Origin: Anaerolineae bacterium | Lineage (GTDB): Bacteria; Chloroflexota; Anaerolineae; Fen-1058 | NCBI GenBank assembly: GCA_003154115.1 | Contig: PMCF01000091.1 | Coordinates: 1-55,139 of the forward strand | Direction of reading: 5' to 3' | Length of the DNA stretch: 55,139 nt | Part shown: positions 47,859-55,139 of the stretch, in pieces | Layout: each line of letters opens with the position of its first letter | Position numbering within the stretch: the stretch's first letter is position 1 | Position numbers and translations under genes: made by a program | The notes under the pieces: generated by a model | What the model was told of the DNA's origin: nothing | Databases searched by the model: none | The model's input: the letters and a program-made list of their open reading frames with translations, nothing else

Positions 47859-50800
47859 TTAGTGCGGCATAATCGCGCCGAGCGCTTCACAGGCTGGACA
47901 GCCGCCGCCCTTGCGAATGATGGCATAGCCCGCTTGCGGATCATCGCCATAGTAGTCGAAGTCGACATTGAAGATGACCATTAAACGTACTTTGCCGCTA
48001 GAGGCCGAAAGTGAAGCTGCTCTGGCCAGCCATTGAGCCTGTTGGGCGACCGTCGTATTTTGTGCCCAGGCAAAGCCTCCGGGCAAGGGTGGATAACCAT
48101 CGGGCGTCAGATAGCCGAATTCGGTAAAGCATAGTTTGCGCGCACCGCCGAAAGCGGCGACGTACGTATTCACCATGCCCCAGTAGTAACGCGTGTAATA
48201 GCCACTGCTTCCACGCGGATCTCCGCTGGTCTGATCAGGCCCAAGGATACCTTCATTGTAGTGGACTCCAATGCAGTCCGTGTAGTTGGCGGCCCCTGCC
48301 GCGGCCATCTGCCCGATGAAGACATTGTCATTGCAGCCGCCGTCCTGACAGCCACCCGCGAAGAAGCCGGTCGGCGCCGGGGCCGCGCTGATCACCATCG
48401 TGCCGGCGTTAGCGCCCTTGATGGCGTTGTAGGCTTTGGCGAGCAGCTGCGTGTAGTTCCCGCCGTTGACTTGTCCGGTCGGCCATTCGCGATCGATATT
48501 GGGTTCGTTCCAAATCTCGATCGCGTCTGCGCCCGCGGCGGCCATCTTCGCCACATCGGCCGCATAGGACGCTTGATAATTCGGATCCATCACGCTGCCG
48601 CGATCGCCGAGGACCGAGAGCAGAATCTTGAAGCCGTTGGAGTGCGCCATGTTGATCGCGCCGGACTCATCGCCGCCGTGACTCTGAACTTTGATCCACT
48701 TCATGCCCGCTTGCTTCATCGGTCCAAACGGCGACCCGTTGATCTGTCCGCCGATTTCAAAGCCGCCGTTGGTCACAGGGACAGCCACCGGGGCCGGATT
48801 GGCCGGAGCCGGGTTGGTCGGGGCCGGGTTGGTCGGGGCGGGTTGACCAGCGGATACATTTCCCGCCGGTGGATCGCCGGCCTGAATGATGGCGCTCATC
48901 TGGGTTCCAAAGTTACCCTGCGCGCTCTTCAACTGCCACAGGCCCGTGTAGCTGCCGTATTGATCGGGCGCTTTCAGTTGAACAGAGATATCTTTCTCAG
49001 TGCCAGAGACGACCTTGCCCACTTGAACCGAGTCGGGCGAATCCAGCTTGGTTCCGCTCACGAAGACCAGCGTGGTATCGTCGGGCCAGTTGCATTGACC
49101 GTTGTTGCGAAGTCGCCACGTCTTGGAAAAGGCTTCGGAGTTCTTTAACTTCGTACCATCGGGAATAGTCACATCGGCCACGAAGGCAGCGCTTAAACAG
49201 GGAATGACCGAAGCGGTGGCGGTGACTGCGCCCGTTGTGGTGATCGAGGCCGTCGTCGTGAGACCAGCGGTTGCGGTGATCGATGCGGTAGACGAGAGCG
49301 CAGCGGTGTCGCTCAGCCCGGTCGTGATCATCATCTTGCTAGTGCCGTGCGACTGCGATCCCACTAACGCCACGACCGTAAACTCGCCTGCCTGATCCGG
49401 TGCGGTCCACACGTAAGTCGTATCGGTGATGGGGCGCGTGATCGTGATCGTTTTGCCGTTCGCTAAGGCGATCCTCCATTGCAGGTCAAGCGGATTGGGC
49501 AAACCCTGCGGCACCGCTTGCTGCCGATAGCCCTTCAACGCCTGAGCGAGCGAGGCCGGTTCCACATCGCCGGCCAGACCGGTAATGACGGCGCCACGCA
49601 TATTGCGGGGCTGGAGCAAGTCGAGTTGATGCGCCAGGGTGCGCGCCGTCTTCACGACCACAATGTACGACTTGCCGGTTTCGACATACTTGAAGCGATA
49701 GGTTTGCGTCGTATCGTCGTAGTTGAAGTCGCTGACCTGCGTGGGGTTACTCAATGCCAAAGTGACGGGCGTTCCCGGCGTGACGTTTAGCGGAGTCGTG
49801 ACGGTGAACTGGCCGATCGGTTTGATGGCCTCCGCAAAGGGAACATCTACGACCTTGCCGTCACTGCCGGTCTTGATGCTCGCCACCGAGAAAATCGGCT
49901 GGAATTTGTAGCGGTTGATCTGGGTCGGCGCCCAATCGACCAGGGCGTAGCCCGCTTTGCCACTGAGATAGTTGGCCGGGTCTTGGCCGAAGTCGGCTTG
50001 CACAATATCGGCCGCTTGACCGATCGTGACCCAGTCATAGCCTGCCGTATCGGGTGCGCCATTCGCATCGATCGCTGGAGTGGGCAGTACCACGGCCAAC
50101 AACTTCTTTTGATCGTGCAGGCGCGCTGCCAGCTGCGTGACGAACTTGGTAAACGCGGCGCGATCTTCGGTGGGCAGGCCGCGATAATCAAGCGCCAGAC
50201 CCGCAAAGTTACTGCGTCCGGCGAGTTCGCTCAGATTGTCAAGGTGCGCTTTGGTGGAATCTTCGCTGACGAGCATGTTCTGTACCGGGGCAGCTTCCAG
50301 AGATTGCACCACGGCAAACAACTTGGCTTTGCCGGTCTCCGGCAGGTCACCTGCGGTCGCAATGATCGATCCGTCGTCGGCCAACGACCAACCAAGGAGG
50401 TAGGCTTCTGTCAGTGTCTCGGCTGCGCCGGCCGGCAATTTTTGGCCGGGCTTTACCTGGACGCTCACAGCCGGCGCCATCGAGGTTGACTTGAACAGCG
50501 CGACATTCTTCGGCAAAGTCTCCACCTGAGCGGAAACCGTTTGGCTGGCCGGGTCAACATACGCGCCGAGCCAGGTCCAATCCTTGCCGTCCCAGCTATA
50601 GAGATCGTAGGTTTGATCGGGCTGCGCACCTGCCGGCAGAGCGACGGCGATACTTGCCGAAACGGGACCCTGTCCGCAAGCGCTCAATTGATAAATCGGG
50701 CTGCTCAAGGTGAGCTGCACGGGCTGAGCGGTTTGCGCGTTGGCTAAGTCTTCGTTGGCAGCGGCCGTCTCATACTTCGCCTGATCAATCGTCTGGACCT

Positions 50801-51023
50801 TAAAAGTCAAGGGGCGCGCCGGATCAGACAGCGCCACCGTCAATCCATTGGGCAGGGCGGCGGCAGGAGTGTCGGCGTTAAGGGTGTTGCCGGAGCAGAC
50901 AATGCCGGTGCGTTCCAACACCGAAGCGGGGGGCAACAGCAGACCGGCAATGACAAGAATGGCAACCACCACCCCGATAATGATGAACCAGCGTGTGCGG
51001 CCAACGGATCTCATGTAACTCAT
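47859..51023 (-). CDS. Large TM-anchored chimeric glycoside-hydrolase protein
   Basis: A 1054-residue protein. A TM anchor (12-30) leads to a beta-rich N-region (about 50-240). A GH18/spore-hydrolase-like barrel follows (about 245-500), but the catalytic DxxDxDxE-type motif reads GLALDYRG, with Arg281 where the acid should be. A Thr/Ser-rich spacer (about 565-605) precedes an NBR1-like Ig domain (about 610-715, with KTWRLRNNGQCNWP and WQLKSAQGNFG). A PAPTN repeat linker (about 728-748) joins to a GH-A-type barrel with acid/base Glu840 (EIWNEPN) and nucleophile Glu968 (CFTEFGY). It has a promoter at 51126-51154. Confidence 0.83.
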   Translation of the reverse strand: MSYMRSVGRTRWFIIIGVVVAILVIAGLLLPPASVLERTGIVCSGNTLNADTPAAALPNGLTVALSDPARPLTFKVQTIDQAKYETAAANEDLANAQTAQPVQLTLSSPIYQLSACGQGPVSASIAVALPAGAQPDQTYDLYSWDGKDWTWLGAYVDPASQTVSAQVETLPKNVALFKSTSMAPAVSVQVKPGQKLPAGAAETLTEAYLLGWSLADDGSIIATAGDLPETGKAKLFAVVQSLEAAPVQNMLVSEDSTKAHLDNLSELAGRSNFAGLALDYRGLPTEDRAAFTKFVTQLAARLHDQKKLLAVVLPTPAIDANGAPDTAGYDWVTIGQAADIVQADFGQDPANYLSGKAGYALVDWAPTQINRYKFQPIFSVASIKTGSDGKVVDVPFAEAIKPIGQFTVTTPLNVTPGTPVTLALSNPTQVSDFNYDDTTQTYRFKYVETGKSYIVVVKTARTLAHQLDLLQPRNMRGAVITGLAGDVEPASLAQALKGYRQQAVPQGLPNPLDLQWRIALANGKTITITRPITDTTYVWTAPDQAGEFTVVALVGSQSHGTSKMMITTGLSDTAALSSTASITATAGLTTTASITTTGAVTATASVIPCLSAAFVADVTIPDGTKLKNSEAFSKTWRLRNNGQCNWPDDTTLVFVSGTKLDSPDSVQVGKVVSGTEKDISVQLKAPDQYGSYTGLWQLKSAQGNFGTQMSAIIQAGDPPAGNVSAGQPAPTNPAPTNPAPANPAPVAVPVTNGGFEIGGQINGSPFGPMKQAGMKWIKVQSHGGDESGAINMAHSNGFKILLSVLGDRGSVMDPNYQASYAADVAKMAAAGADAIEIWNEPNIDREWPTGQVNGGNYTQLLAKAYNAIKGANAGTMVISAAPAPTGFFAGGCQDGGCNDNVFIGQMAAAGAANYTDCIGVHYNEGILGPDQTSGDPRGSSGYYTRYYWGMVNTYVAAFGGARKLCFTEFGYLTPDGYPPLPGGFAWAQNTTVAQQAQWLARAASLSASSGKVRLMVIFNVDFDYYGDDPQAGYAIIRKGGGCPACEALGAIMPH

Positions 51024-51125
51024 GTGTCTATGTGTTCCTTTCGTGATTCGTGAAAAATGACGGCAAACTGCAGGCCGTCACCGGATGTGGAGCCAGCCGA
51101 AGCCACTCCTAGAGAATTGAATGCG

Positions 51126-51154
51126 ATTCTAGCATGGCTGATTTGAATGCGCAA
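51126..51154 (-). promoter_or_regulatory. Promoter of the 1054-aa chimeric gene
   Basis: On the minus strand TTGCGC (51154-51149), 17 bp, TAGAAT (51131-51126). It leaves a leader of about 100 nt, including a small hairpin (TGACGGC/GCCGTCA, about 51058-51079). The gene's ATG 51023 has AAAGGAA upstream. Confidence 0.5.
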
Positions 51155-51195
51155 GTCAGTCTGTGTGCGGGGCGGGTGTTGCCTGGTTTGATTGT

Positions 51196-51224
51196 TTGCA
51201 CAATCGTTTTCGGCTGAGTATAAT
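51196..51224 (+). promoter_or_regulatory. Promoter of the parvulin operon
   Basis: TTGCAC (51196-51201), 17 bp, TATAAT (51219-51224). It lies divergent to the promoter at 51126-51154, about 40 bp apart. Confidence 0.65.
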
Positions 51225-51280
51225 ACACTCGCGTTGGTTTATACTTGGTTGGTTTAGTCATCCATGATCGGAGGTTTCTC

Positions 51281-52243
51281 TTGTTCAGTCGTAGTCTATC
51301 AGCCGGAAAAATGATGAGATGGGTACTGGTGTTTCTCGTGGGCGGATTGGTGCTGACCGCGTGTGGTTCTAATTCTGCTCCAATCAAGGCGTCTGTGCCC
51401 ACTGTCACAGCTAAACCTGGTCAACCTGCTGCTCCGCAACCTACGGCAGTTCCGCAAGGGCCGGCCGCCGTGGTCAACGGGCAAGAAATTCCCATGGCCG
51501 TGTACGCCCGTGAAGTTGAACTGCGCAAGGCTGGGTTGACTCAACGCGGGGTCGATGTCAATACGCCTCAAGGGCAAGCGCAATTGGCGCAGGAAAAGCA
51601 ATTGGCGCTGGACGGCATGATCGATGATATGTTGATCGCGCAGGAAGCGGCCAAGCAAGGGGTGGCCGTAAGCGACGCCGAAGTGGAAGCCGCCTTGCAA
51701 GAGATCGTCAAGCAAGTCGGCAGCCAGGCCGCTTTCGAGCAGCTGTTGCAAAAGAGCGGTCAGACGTTAGCCGATGCGCGCACCTTGCAGCACACCCAAA
51801 TGCTCAACAACAAGATGCGCGATCGGGTTATCGGGACGATTCAAGCGGTTGAACAAATCCACGCCCGGCACATCCTGGTCGATTCGCAGGCTACGGCACA
51901 AGCGCTGCTCGCTCAGATTCAGGCCGGCGCCGACTTCGGTCAGGTGGCGCAGCAGTCTTCGCGCGATACGTTGACCAAAGCCAACGGCGGCGATCTGGGC
52001 TGGTTTGCGCGCGGTACGCTGGTTTCCAAGGAACTGGAAGATGCCGCTTTTGCGTTGCAGCCCGGACAGATAAGCAGCGTCGTGCAGAGTGCTTTTGGCT
52101 ATCACTTGGTACAGGTGCTGGAGCGCGATCCGGCGCGCAAGCTGGAAGGCGAGCAGTTGTTGAAGGTACAACAGCAGGCGATGGAAAATTGGCTAAACGG
52201 TTTGCGCGCGCAGGCCAAGGTGCAACGATTGGCGGGGCAATGA
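51281..52243 (+). CDS. Parvulin-type peptidyl-prolyl isomerase lipoprotein (PrsA/SurA-like)
   Basis: The start is TTG 51281 with GGAGG six bases upstream; an upstream TTG at 51245 has no ribosome site. About 320 residues. The signal has lipobox LTAC, so it is lipidated. A SurA_N-type helical region (AVVNGQEIPMAVYAREVELRKAGL..., ending AQTLADARTLQHTQML) precedes the rotamase domain (HARHILVDSQATAQALLAQIQAGADFGQVAQQSSRD...GGDLGWFARGTLVSKELEDAAFAL). It folds exported proteins at the outer face. It precedes a set of surface-protein genes, which may be its clients. Confidence 0.93.
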   Translation: MFSRSLSAGKMMRWVLVFLVGGLVLTACGSNSAPIKASVPTVTAKPGQPAAPQPTAVPQGPAAVVNGQEIPMAVYAREVELRKAGLTQRGVDVNTPQGQAQLAQEKQLALDGMIDDMLIAQEAAKQGVAVSDAEVEAALQEIVKQVGSQAAFEQLLQKSGQTLADARTLQHTQMLNNKMRDRVIGTIQAVEQIHARHILVDSQATAQALLAQIQAGADFGQVAQQSSRDTLTKANGGDLGWFARGTLVSKELEDAAFALQPGQISSVVQSAFGYHLVQVLERDPARKLEGEQLLKVQQQAMENWLNGLRAQAKVQRLAGQ

Positions 52244-52268
52244 AGCCGTTCAGGATCGAGGCTAAACC

Positions 52269-52979
52269 ATGACGCAGGGCACAGAGTCGGCCACAACTAA
52301 ATCATCGAAGGCGCGCCTGTTCGATCGGCTGGCCTTACTCTTCTTGGGATTGTCGATCTTCATGCTGTTGTGCTATGGCACCATTTTCATCGTGCCAACC
52401 GTGGTCTTCAATCCTTTCAAGCCGTATACTCTGGCGATGAGCACGTTCGCGCCGACGCTGCCGCCCATCGCGACGCTGCCGCCTACGTGGACGCCGACAC
52501 CCGCGGTGACTTACAAGCCCACGGCGACGCGGGCCACTGCCACGGCGACGCCGTCACACACACCGCGCCCCACTCGTACGCCGTTGCCGACGGATACCCC
52601 GACGCCGTCGGTGACGCCGACGCCAACGGAAGACCTGTGCAAGACGCTGGTCTTGCTAGGGCCGCCGCCGTCGCAAAAATACAATCAGTATGACGTGCCT
52701 AAGTTGGTCTGGAAGTTCGGCCGGGTGTTAGGCCCGAACGAACATTTCGATGTGCTGTTTGATCCACCGGGGAGTGGCATGGGCTCGGTGGGGTGGGCCG
52801 ATCGGACGGATCCCAAGAACAAAGATTGCACCACCTATTGTGAGTTCCCGGTCGCCGTGTACGAAATCTATCCCGGTGGTCGCTACAACTGGACGATCGC
52901 GGTGATTCGCGCCGACAAGAACGATAAGGTGTTGGGCACCGTCTGCCCGGCGCCGCCAGTCTATTTCTTCGAACGCTAA
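52269..52979 (+). CDS. Surface protein with NPFKP anchor, family member 1
   Basis: A 236-residue protein with GAGG before the ATG. A short cytoplasmic N-terminus, a TM helix (LALLFLGLSIFMLLCYGTIFIV, about 21-42) and then VVFNPFKPYTLAMSTFAPT. A long Thr/Pro linker (about 60-120) is followed by a C-terminal domain with four cysteines (DLCKTLVLLGPPPSQKYNQYDVPKLVWKFGRVL, CTTYCEFPVAVYEIYPGGRYNWTIAVIR, VCPAPPVYFFER). It has an extracellular beta-sandwich look (Fn3-like). Members 2 and 3 follow directly. Partner and ligand unknown. Confidence 0.78.
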   Translation: MTQGTESATTKSSKARLFDRLALLFLGLSIFMLLCYGTIFIVPTVVFNPFKPYTLAMSTFAPTLPPIATLPPTWTPTPAVTYKPTATRATATATPSHTPRPTRTPLPTDTPTPSVTPTPTEDLCKTLVLLGPPPSQKYNQYDVPKLVWKFGRVLGPNEHFDVLFDPPGSGMGSVGWADRTDPKNKDCTTYCEFPVAVYEIYPGGRYNWTIAVIRADKNDKVLGTVCPAPPVYFFER

Positions 52980-53001
52980 AACGTACGGGAAAGATGATCA
53001 A

Positions 53002-53712
53002 ATGAGAGATGATCGGCGAGTGGCGAATTCGGCCCTGATGAACCGGCTGACGTATATCGTGTTGGGGCTAACGGCCTTCGTCTTCGCTTGTTATTTGATC
53101 ATCTTCGTGAACCCGGCTGTCTTCTTCAATCCTTTCAAGCCAATCGCGCAGGTCGCGCTGTTTACTCCTGCGCCAAGTCTTACTCCCTCGCCCACGCTGC
53201 CTGCGACGTGGACGCCCACGCCGGTCGTGATCTTCAAGCCGATCTCGACGCGTGCCCCTGATACAGCCGTGCCCACGCGCACGCCGATCGCTTCACGCAC
53301 CCCTACCAAAAGCCCGGCGCTGCCGACGAAATCGCCGTACAAATTTACGCCCGCCAAGCCGCCGGTCTTGACGTCTGATCCGTACGGTGCGGCGTGCGGC
53401 AATTGGGGCGGGGTGGGCGGACAGGTGTTGGATGTGAATGGCGCGCCGTTGAAGGGTGTCTCGGTGGTGGGGTGGGGCGGCCCGGTGCCCGAGCAGGAGA
53501 AGAAGGTGTTTGTTTCAGGCAGTGACGCGCGCATCAATAAGTTCTATAATGGTGATGCCGGCTACGAACTCTACATCGGAGCGCCCGGAGATTTTGATTT
53601 CTATGTGGTCGTCTATGAAAACAACCGGGCGGTGTCGCCGGTCGTGAAAGTGCGCATGGTGAATGATTGCGCGCGCGATTTGGCTTTGATTGATTTTCAG
53701 CGCAATTATTAG
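53002..53712 (+). CDS. Surface protein with NPFKP anchor, family member 2
   Basis: A 236-residue protein. The TM region LTYIVLGLTAFVFACYLIIFVNPAVFFNPFKPIAQVALFTPAP matches member 1. A Thr/Pro/Lys linker (about 55-115) leads to a compact C-terminal domain (GVGGQVLDVNGAPLKGVSVVGWGG, ending VRMVNDCARDLALIDFQRNY) of carboxypeptidase-regulatory-like type. The C-terminal domain is not related to that of member 1, so the anchor is reused with different heads. Confidence 0.78.
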   Translation: MRDDRRVANSALMNRLTYIVLGLTAFVFACYLIIFVNPAVFFNPFKPIAQVALFTPAPSLTPSPTLPATWTPTPVVIFKPISTRAPDTAVPTRTPIASRTPTKSPALPTKSPYKFTPAKPPVLTSDPYGAACGNWGGVGGQVLDVNGAPLKGVSVVGWGGPVPEQEKKVFVSGSDARINKFYNGDAGYELYIGAPGDFDFYVVVYENNRAVSPVVKVRMVNDCARDLALIDFQRNY

Positions 53713-53778
53713 CATCCGTTGTCAGCGGCTCGTGCGTCTTTGCGCCGAAAAGACGCACGAGAAGAATGTGAGCTTACT

Positions 53779-54594
53779 ATGGCCCGTCGACGCTTCTTGA
53801 AAAAACAATCCAAGACTGAAGAGGTGGTGGATTCCGAAGAGAGTTCGGAGCCGGCGGTTGTTCCGGATCGATCGCGCTTGTATAACCGGTTGGCGGGGAT
53901 GTTCTTGATCTTGGCGCCGCTGTTGTTCTTGTGTTATTTGCTCATCTTCATGGTGCCCACGTTGCCGATCAATCCATTCCGCCCCCACGGGGAAGAGGCA
54001 TTAGCGACGTTTGCGCCTACGCCTACCCTGCAATCGACTTATACGCCAACCCGCACGCCCACTTCGACCAGCACACCCACCACCAAGCCGAGTCCGACAT
54101 TCACGCGCACGTCGACGGCGACGCCCAAGCCGACCCTTGATTTTCGAACGACAATCACGGGCACCGCGCGGGCCTCGTTTCTAGCAACACGCACACCCTC
54201 ACCGACCGCTTCGCCTACCTCAGGCCCAACGCAATCGCCGTATCAGTACACAGCGGAAGTGCAGTACCAATTTGCGCAATTATACGGCGTCAACTGGTCA
54301 GGCATAGCCGGGTTGGTCATCGGCCTTGATCTCAAGCATCAACCCGGCATTGGGGTTAAGGTCTGGGGTGACGATCCACTGGGCGCAGAAGGTCAATTGT
54401 TACCGTCAGGCACGGCACCCCAGTACGGACCATCGGGTTGGCAATTTACGCTGGGCGATAGACCCGTGATCGGCAAATATAACGTGCAGTTGCTCGGTTC
54501 TAACGGCGAAACCATCTCGCCGATCGTGGAAATCGACTTGAAAGGCGATCCGCGCGCTAATCTGGCGTACGTGATCTTCCGGCAGAACCACTAG
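53779..54594 (+). CDS. Surface protein with NPF[KR]P anchor, family member 3
   Basis: ATG 53779 (MARRRFLKKQ) is used; an extension to 53719 is open but has no ribosome site. About 271 residues. A charged N-terminus (KKQSKTEEVVDSEESSEP) precedes the anchor NRLAGMFLILAPLLFLCYLLIFMVPTLPINPFRP. A Thr/Pro/Ser-rich linker follows (about 85-165). The C-terminal domain (WSGIAGLVIGLDLKHQPGIGVKVWGDDPLG, VEIDLKGDPRANLAYVIFRQNH) resembles that of member 2. Three bases before the next gene. Confidence 0.77.
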   Translation: MARRRFLKKQSKTEEVVDSEESSEPAVVPDRSRLYNRLAGMFLILAPLLFLCYLLIFMVPTLPINPFRPHGEEALATFAPTPTLQSTYTPTRTPTSTSTPTTKPSPTFTRTSTATPKPTLDFRTTITGTARASFLATRTPSPTASPTSGPTQSPYQYTAEVQYQFAQLYGVNWSGIAGLVIGLDLKHQPGIGVKVWGDDPLGAEGQLLPSGTAPQYGPSGWQFTLGDRPVIGKYNVQLLGSNGETISPIVEIDLKGDPRANLAYVIFRQNH

Positions 54595-54596
54595 AA

Positions 54597-55109
54597 ATGT
54601 TGCGCCGACGAAGCTGGCTGGTTCCGGTAGCGGTGGCCCTGTTATGGGCGCTGGTGTCGCTCAGCTGTACCAGCTTCTCGGTGTCACTTGATCAAGCCAC
54701 GCTGCAGCTTGCCGTTCCTACGCCTGTCCCGACCCAGGTGCAGCTGCCGCCCAATGCCACCTTCTTTGATGTGCGTGCAGACCAAGGCTGGCAAGCGACA
54801 GGTCTACAGGTTGTGGCGGGACGCCAATTCCAAGTCGCCTATGTAGCGGGCCATGTGGTCGATCGGGATACGGTGGTAGAAAATGGTAATGGCTGGAACT
54901 ATGTGTGCGGTCGCGCCAGTTGTTGCGAGCCGCTGCCGACTGTTCGCCGTAGCGCGCTCATTGGCAAAATTGGAAACTGGACCTTCTTCATTGGAAATGG
55001 CGGCCAGTTTTCCGCCCCGCTCGACGGTCAGCTGCTCTTGCGCATCAATGATTGCGACGAGGGGCTGTATGACAACCGTGGTTCATTGACGGTTGGCATC
55101 GGCCCTTGA
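54597..55109 (+). CDS. LecA (PA-IL)-like domain lipoprotein
   Basis: A 170-residue protein. The signal ends in lipobox LSLSC, so it is a lipoprotein. A short Pro/Thr spacer precedes a beta-sandwich. The pattern WQATGLQVVAGRQFQVAYVAGHV, ALIGKIGNWTFFIGNGGQFSAPLDGQLLLRINDCDEGLYDNRGSLTVGI is that of PA-IL/LecA-like lectins, which bind galactosides through calcium. The ND and YDN acids (about 152-160) could be the ligand site. It is the last gene, ending 4 bases before the terminal repeat. Confidence 0.75.
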   Translation: MLRRRSWLVPVAVALLWALVSLSCTSFSVSLDQATLQLAVPTPVPTQVQLPPNATFFDVRADQGWQATGLQVVAGRQFQVAYVAGHVVDRDTVVENGNGWNYVCGRASCCEPLPTVRRSALIGKIGNWTFFIGNGGQFSAPLDGQLLLRINDCDEGLYDNRGSLTVGIGP

Positions 55110-55113
55110 GCTA

Positions 55114-55139
55114 AGGGCTTGCCAAGAAATAAGTCCGCA
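55114..55139. repeat. Terminal 26-bp direct repeat, right copy
   Basis: It is identical to 7-32 and runs to the final base of the window. The contig was probably broken here by a dispersed repeat. Confidence 0.75.

Noticed and set aside
1-55139. Complete circular plasmid
   Set aside because: The end repeat is only 26 bp and begins six bases inside the left end; genes are chromosomal (ruvAC, uvrC, rplI, rimO).

Overview
The window looks like one contig of a high-GC bacterium of the phylum Chloroflexota, probably Anaerolineae-like. This is inferred from gene content, not a tree. The main clues are two LytR-CpsA-Psr (LCP) proteins with long Pro/Thr-rich linkers, many lipoproteins and single-TM surface proteins with TPTPT-type linkers, secreted proteins ending in a short [FY]-[LF]-P tail, RodZ and no outer-membrane assembly genes. 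No rRNA, tRNA, CRISPR array, transposase or phage gene was recognised.

Layout. 1-3.6 kb: two LCP wall-glycopolymer transferases. 3.7-9.1 kb (minus strand): a GatA-like amidase, ruvA, ruvC, a YebC/PmpR regulator, a conserved hypothetical and a DUF362 protein. 9.3-16.5 kb: a 1373-residue secreted protein and a secreted subtilase whose repeat region is split by two single-base frameshifts. 16.5-17.6 kb: an FAD oxidoreductase with its middle deleted, an intact Cys-rich 60-residue protein, and a CheY-like receiver. 17.6-21 kb: uvrC, a small membrane protein and a DUF2085 protein. 21.2-23.8 kb: a three-gene ABC-2 exporter. 23.8-24.8 kb: a 1-kb region with a small membrane-protein gene and a candidate small RNA that has its own promoter and terminator. 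24.8-36.7 kb: a polysaccharide locus of two convergent arms, each with a flippase and an O-antigen-ligase/polymerase-like protein, plus glycosyltransferases, a radical SAM enzyme, a methyltransferase and a nucleotidyltransferase-like protein. 37-40.2 kb: rplI, rodZ, rimO. 40.3-43.3 kb (minus): a TM-anchored FHA-like protein, a radical SAM/SPASM maturase and a toxin-antitoxin pair. 43.4-46.1 kb: a Crp/Fnr regulator, a zinc-ribbon protein, RNase Z and a CopD-like protein. 46.4-51 kb: two large secreted glycoside-hydrolase-like proteins. 51.2-55.1 kb: a parvulin lipoprotein, three surface proteins sharing one anchor, and a LecA-like lipoprotein.

Much of the window serves the envelope. Glycopolymers would be made and flipped by the 24.8-36.7 kb locus and could be attached to the wall by the LCP proteins. 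Exported proteins would be folded by the parvulin and displayed through TM or lipid anchors. Short dispersed repeats fill many intergenic spaces and in two places are read in frame inside genes.

The best candidates for something undescribed are the radical SAM/SPASM plus FHA-like membrane protein pair with a probable ATT start codon, the surface-protein family with an N-terminal NPF[KR]P anchor, the Cys-rich microprotein beside the collapsed oxidoreductase, the chimeric GH18-like/NBR1-like/GH-A protein, and the small RNA near 24.3 kb.
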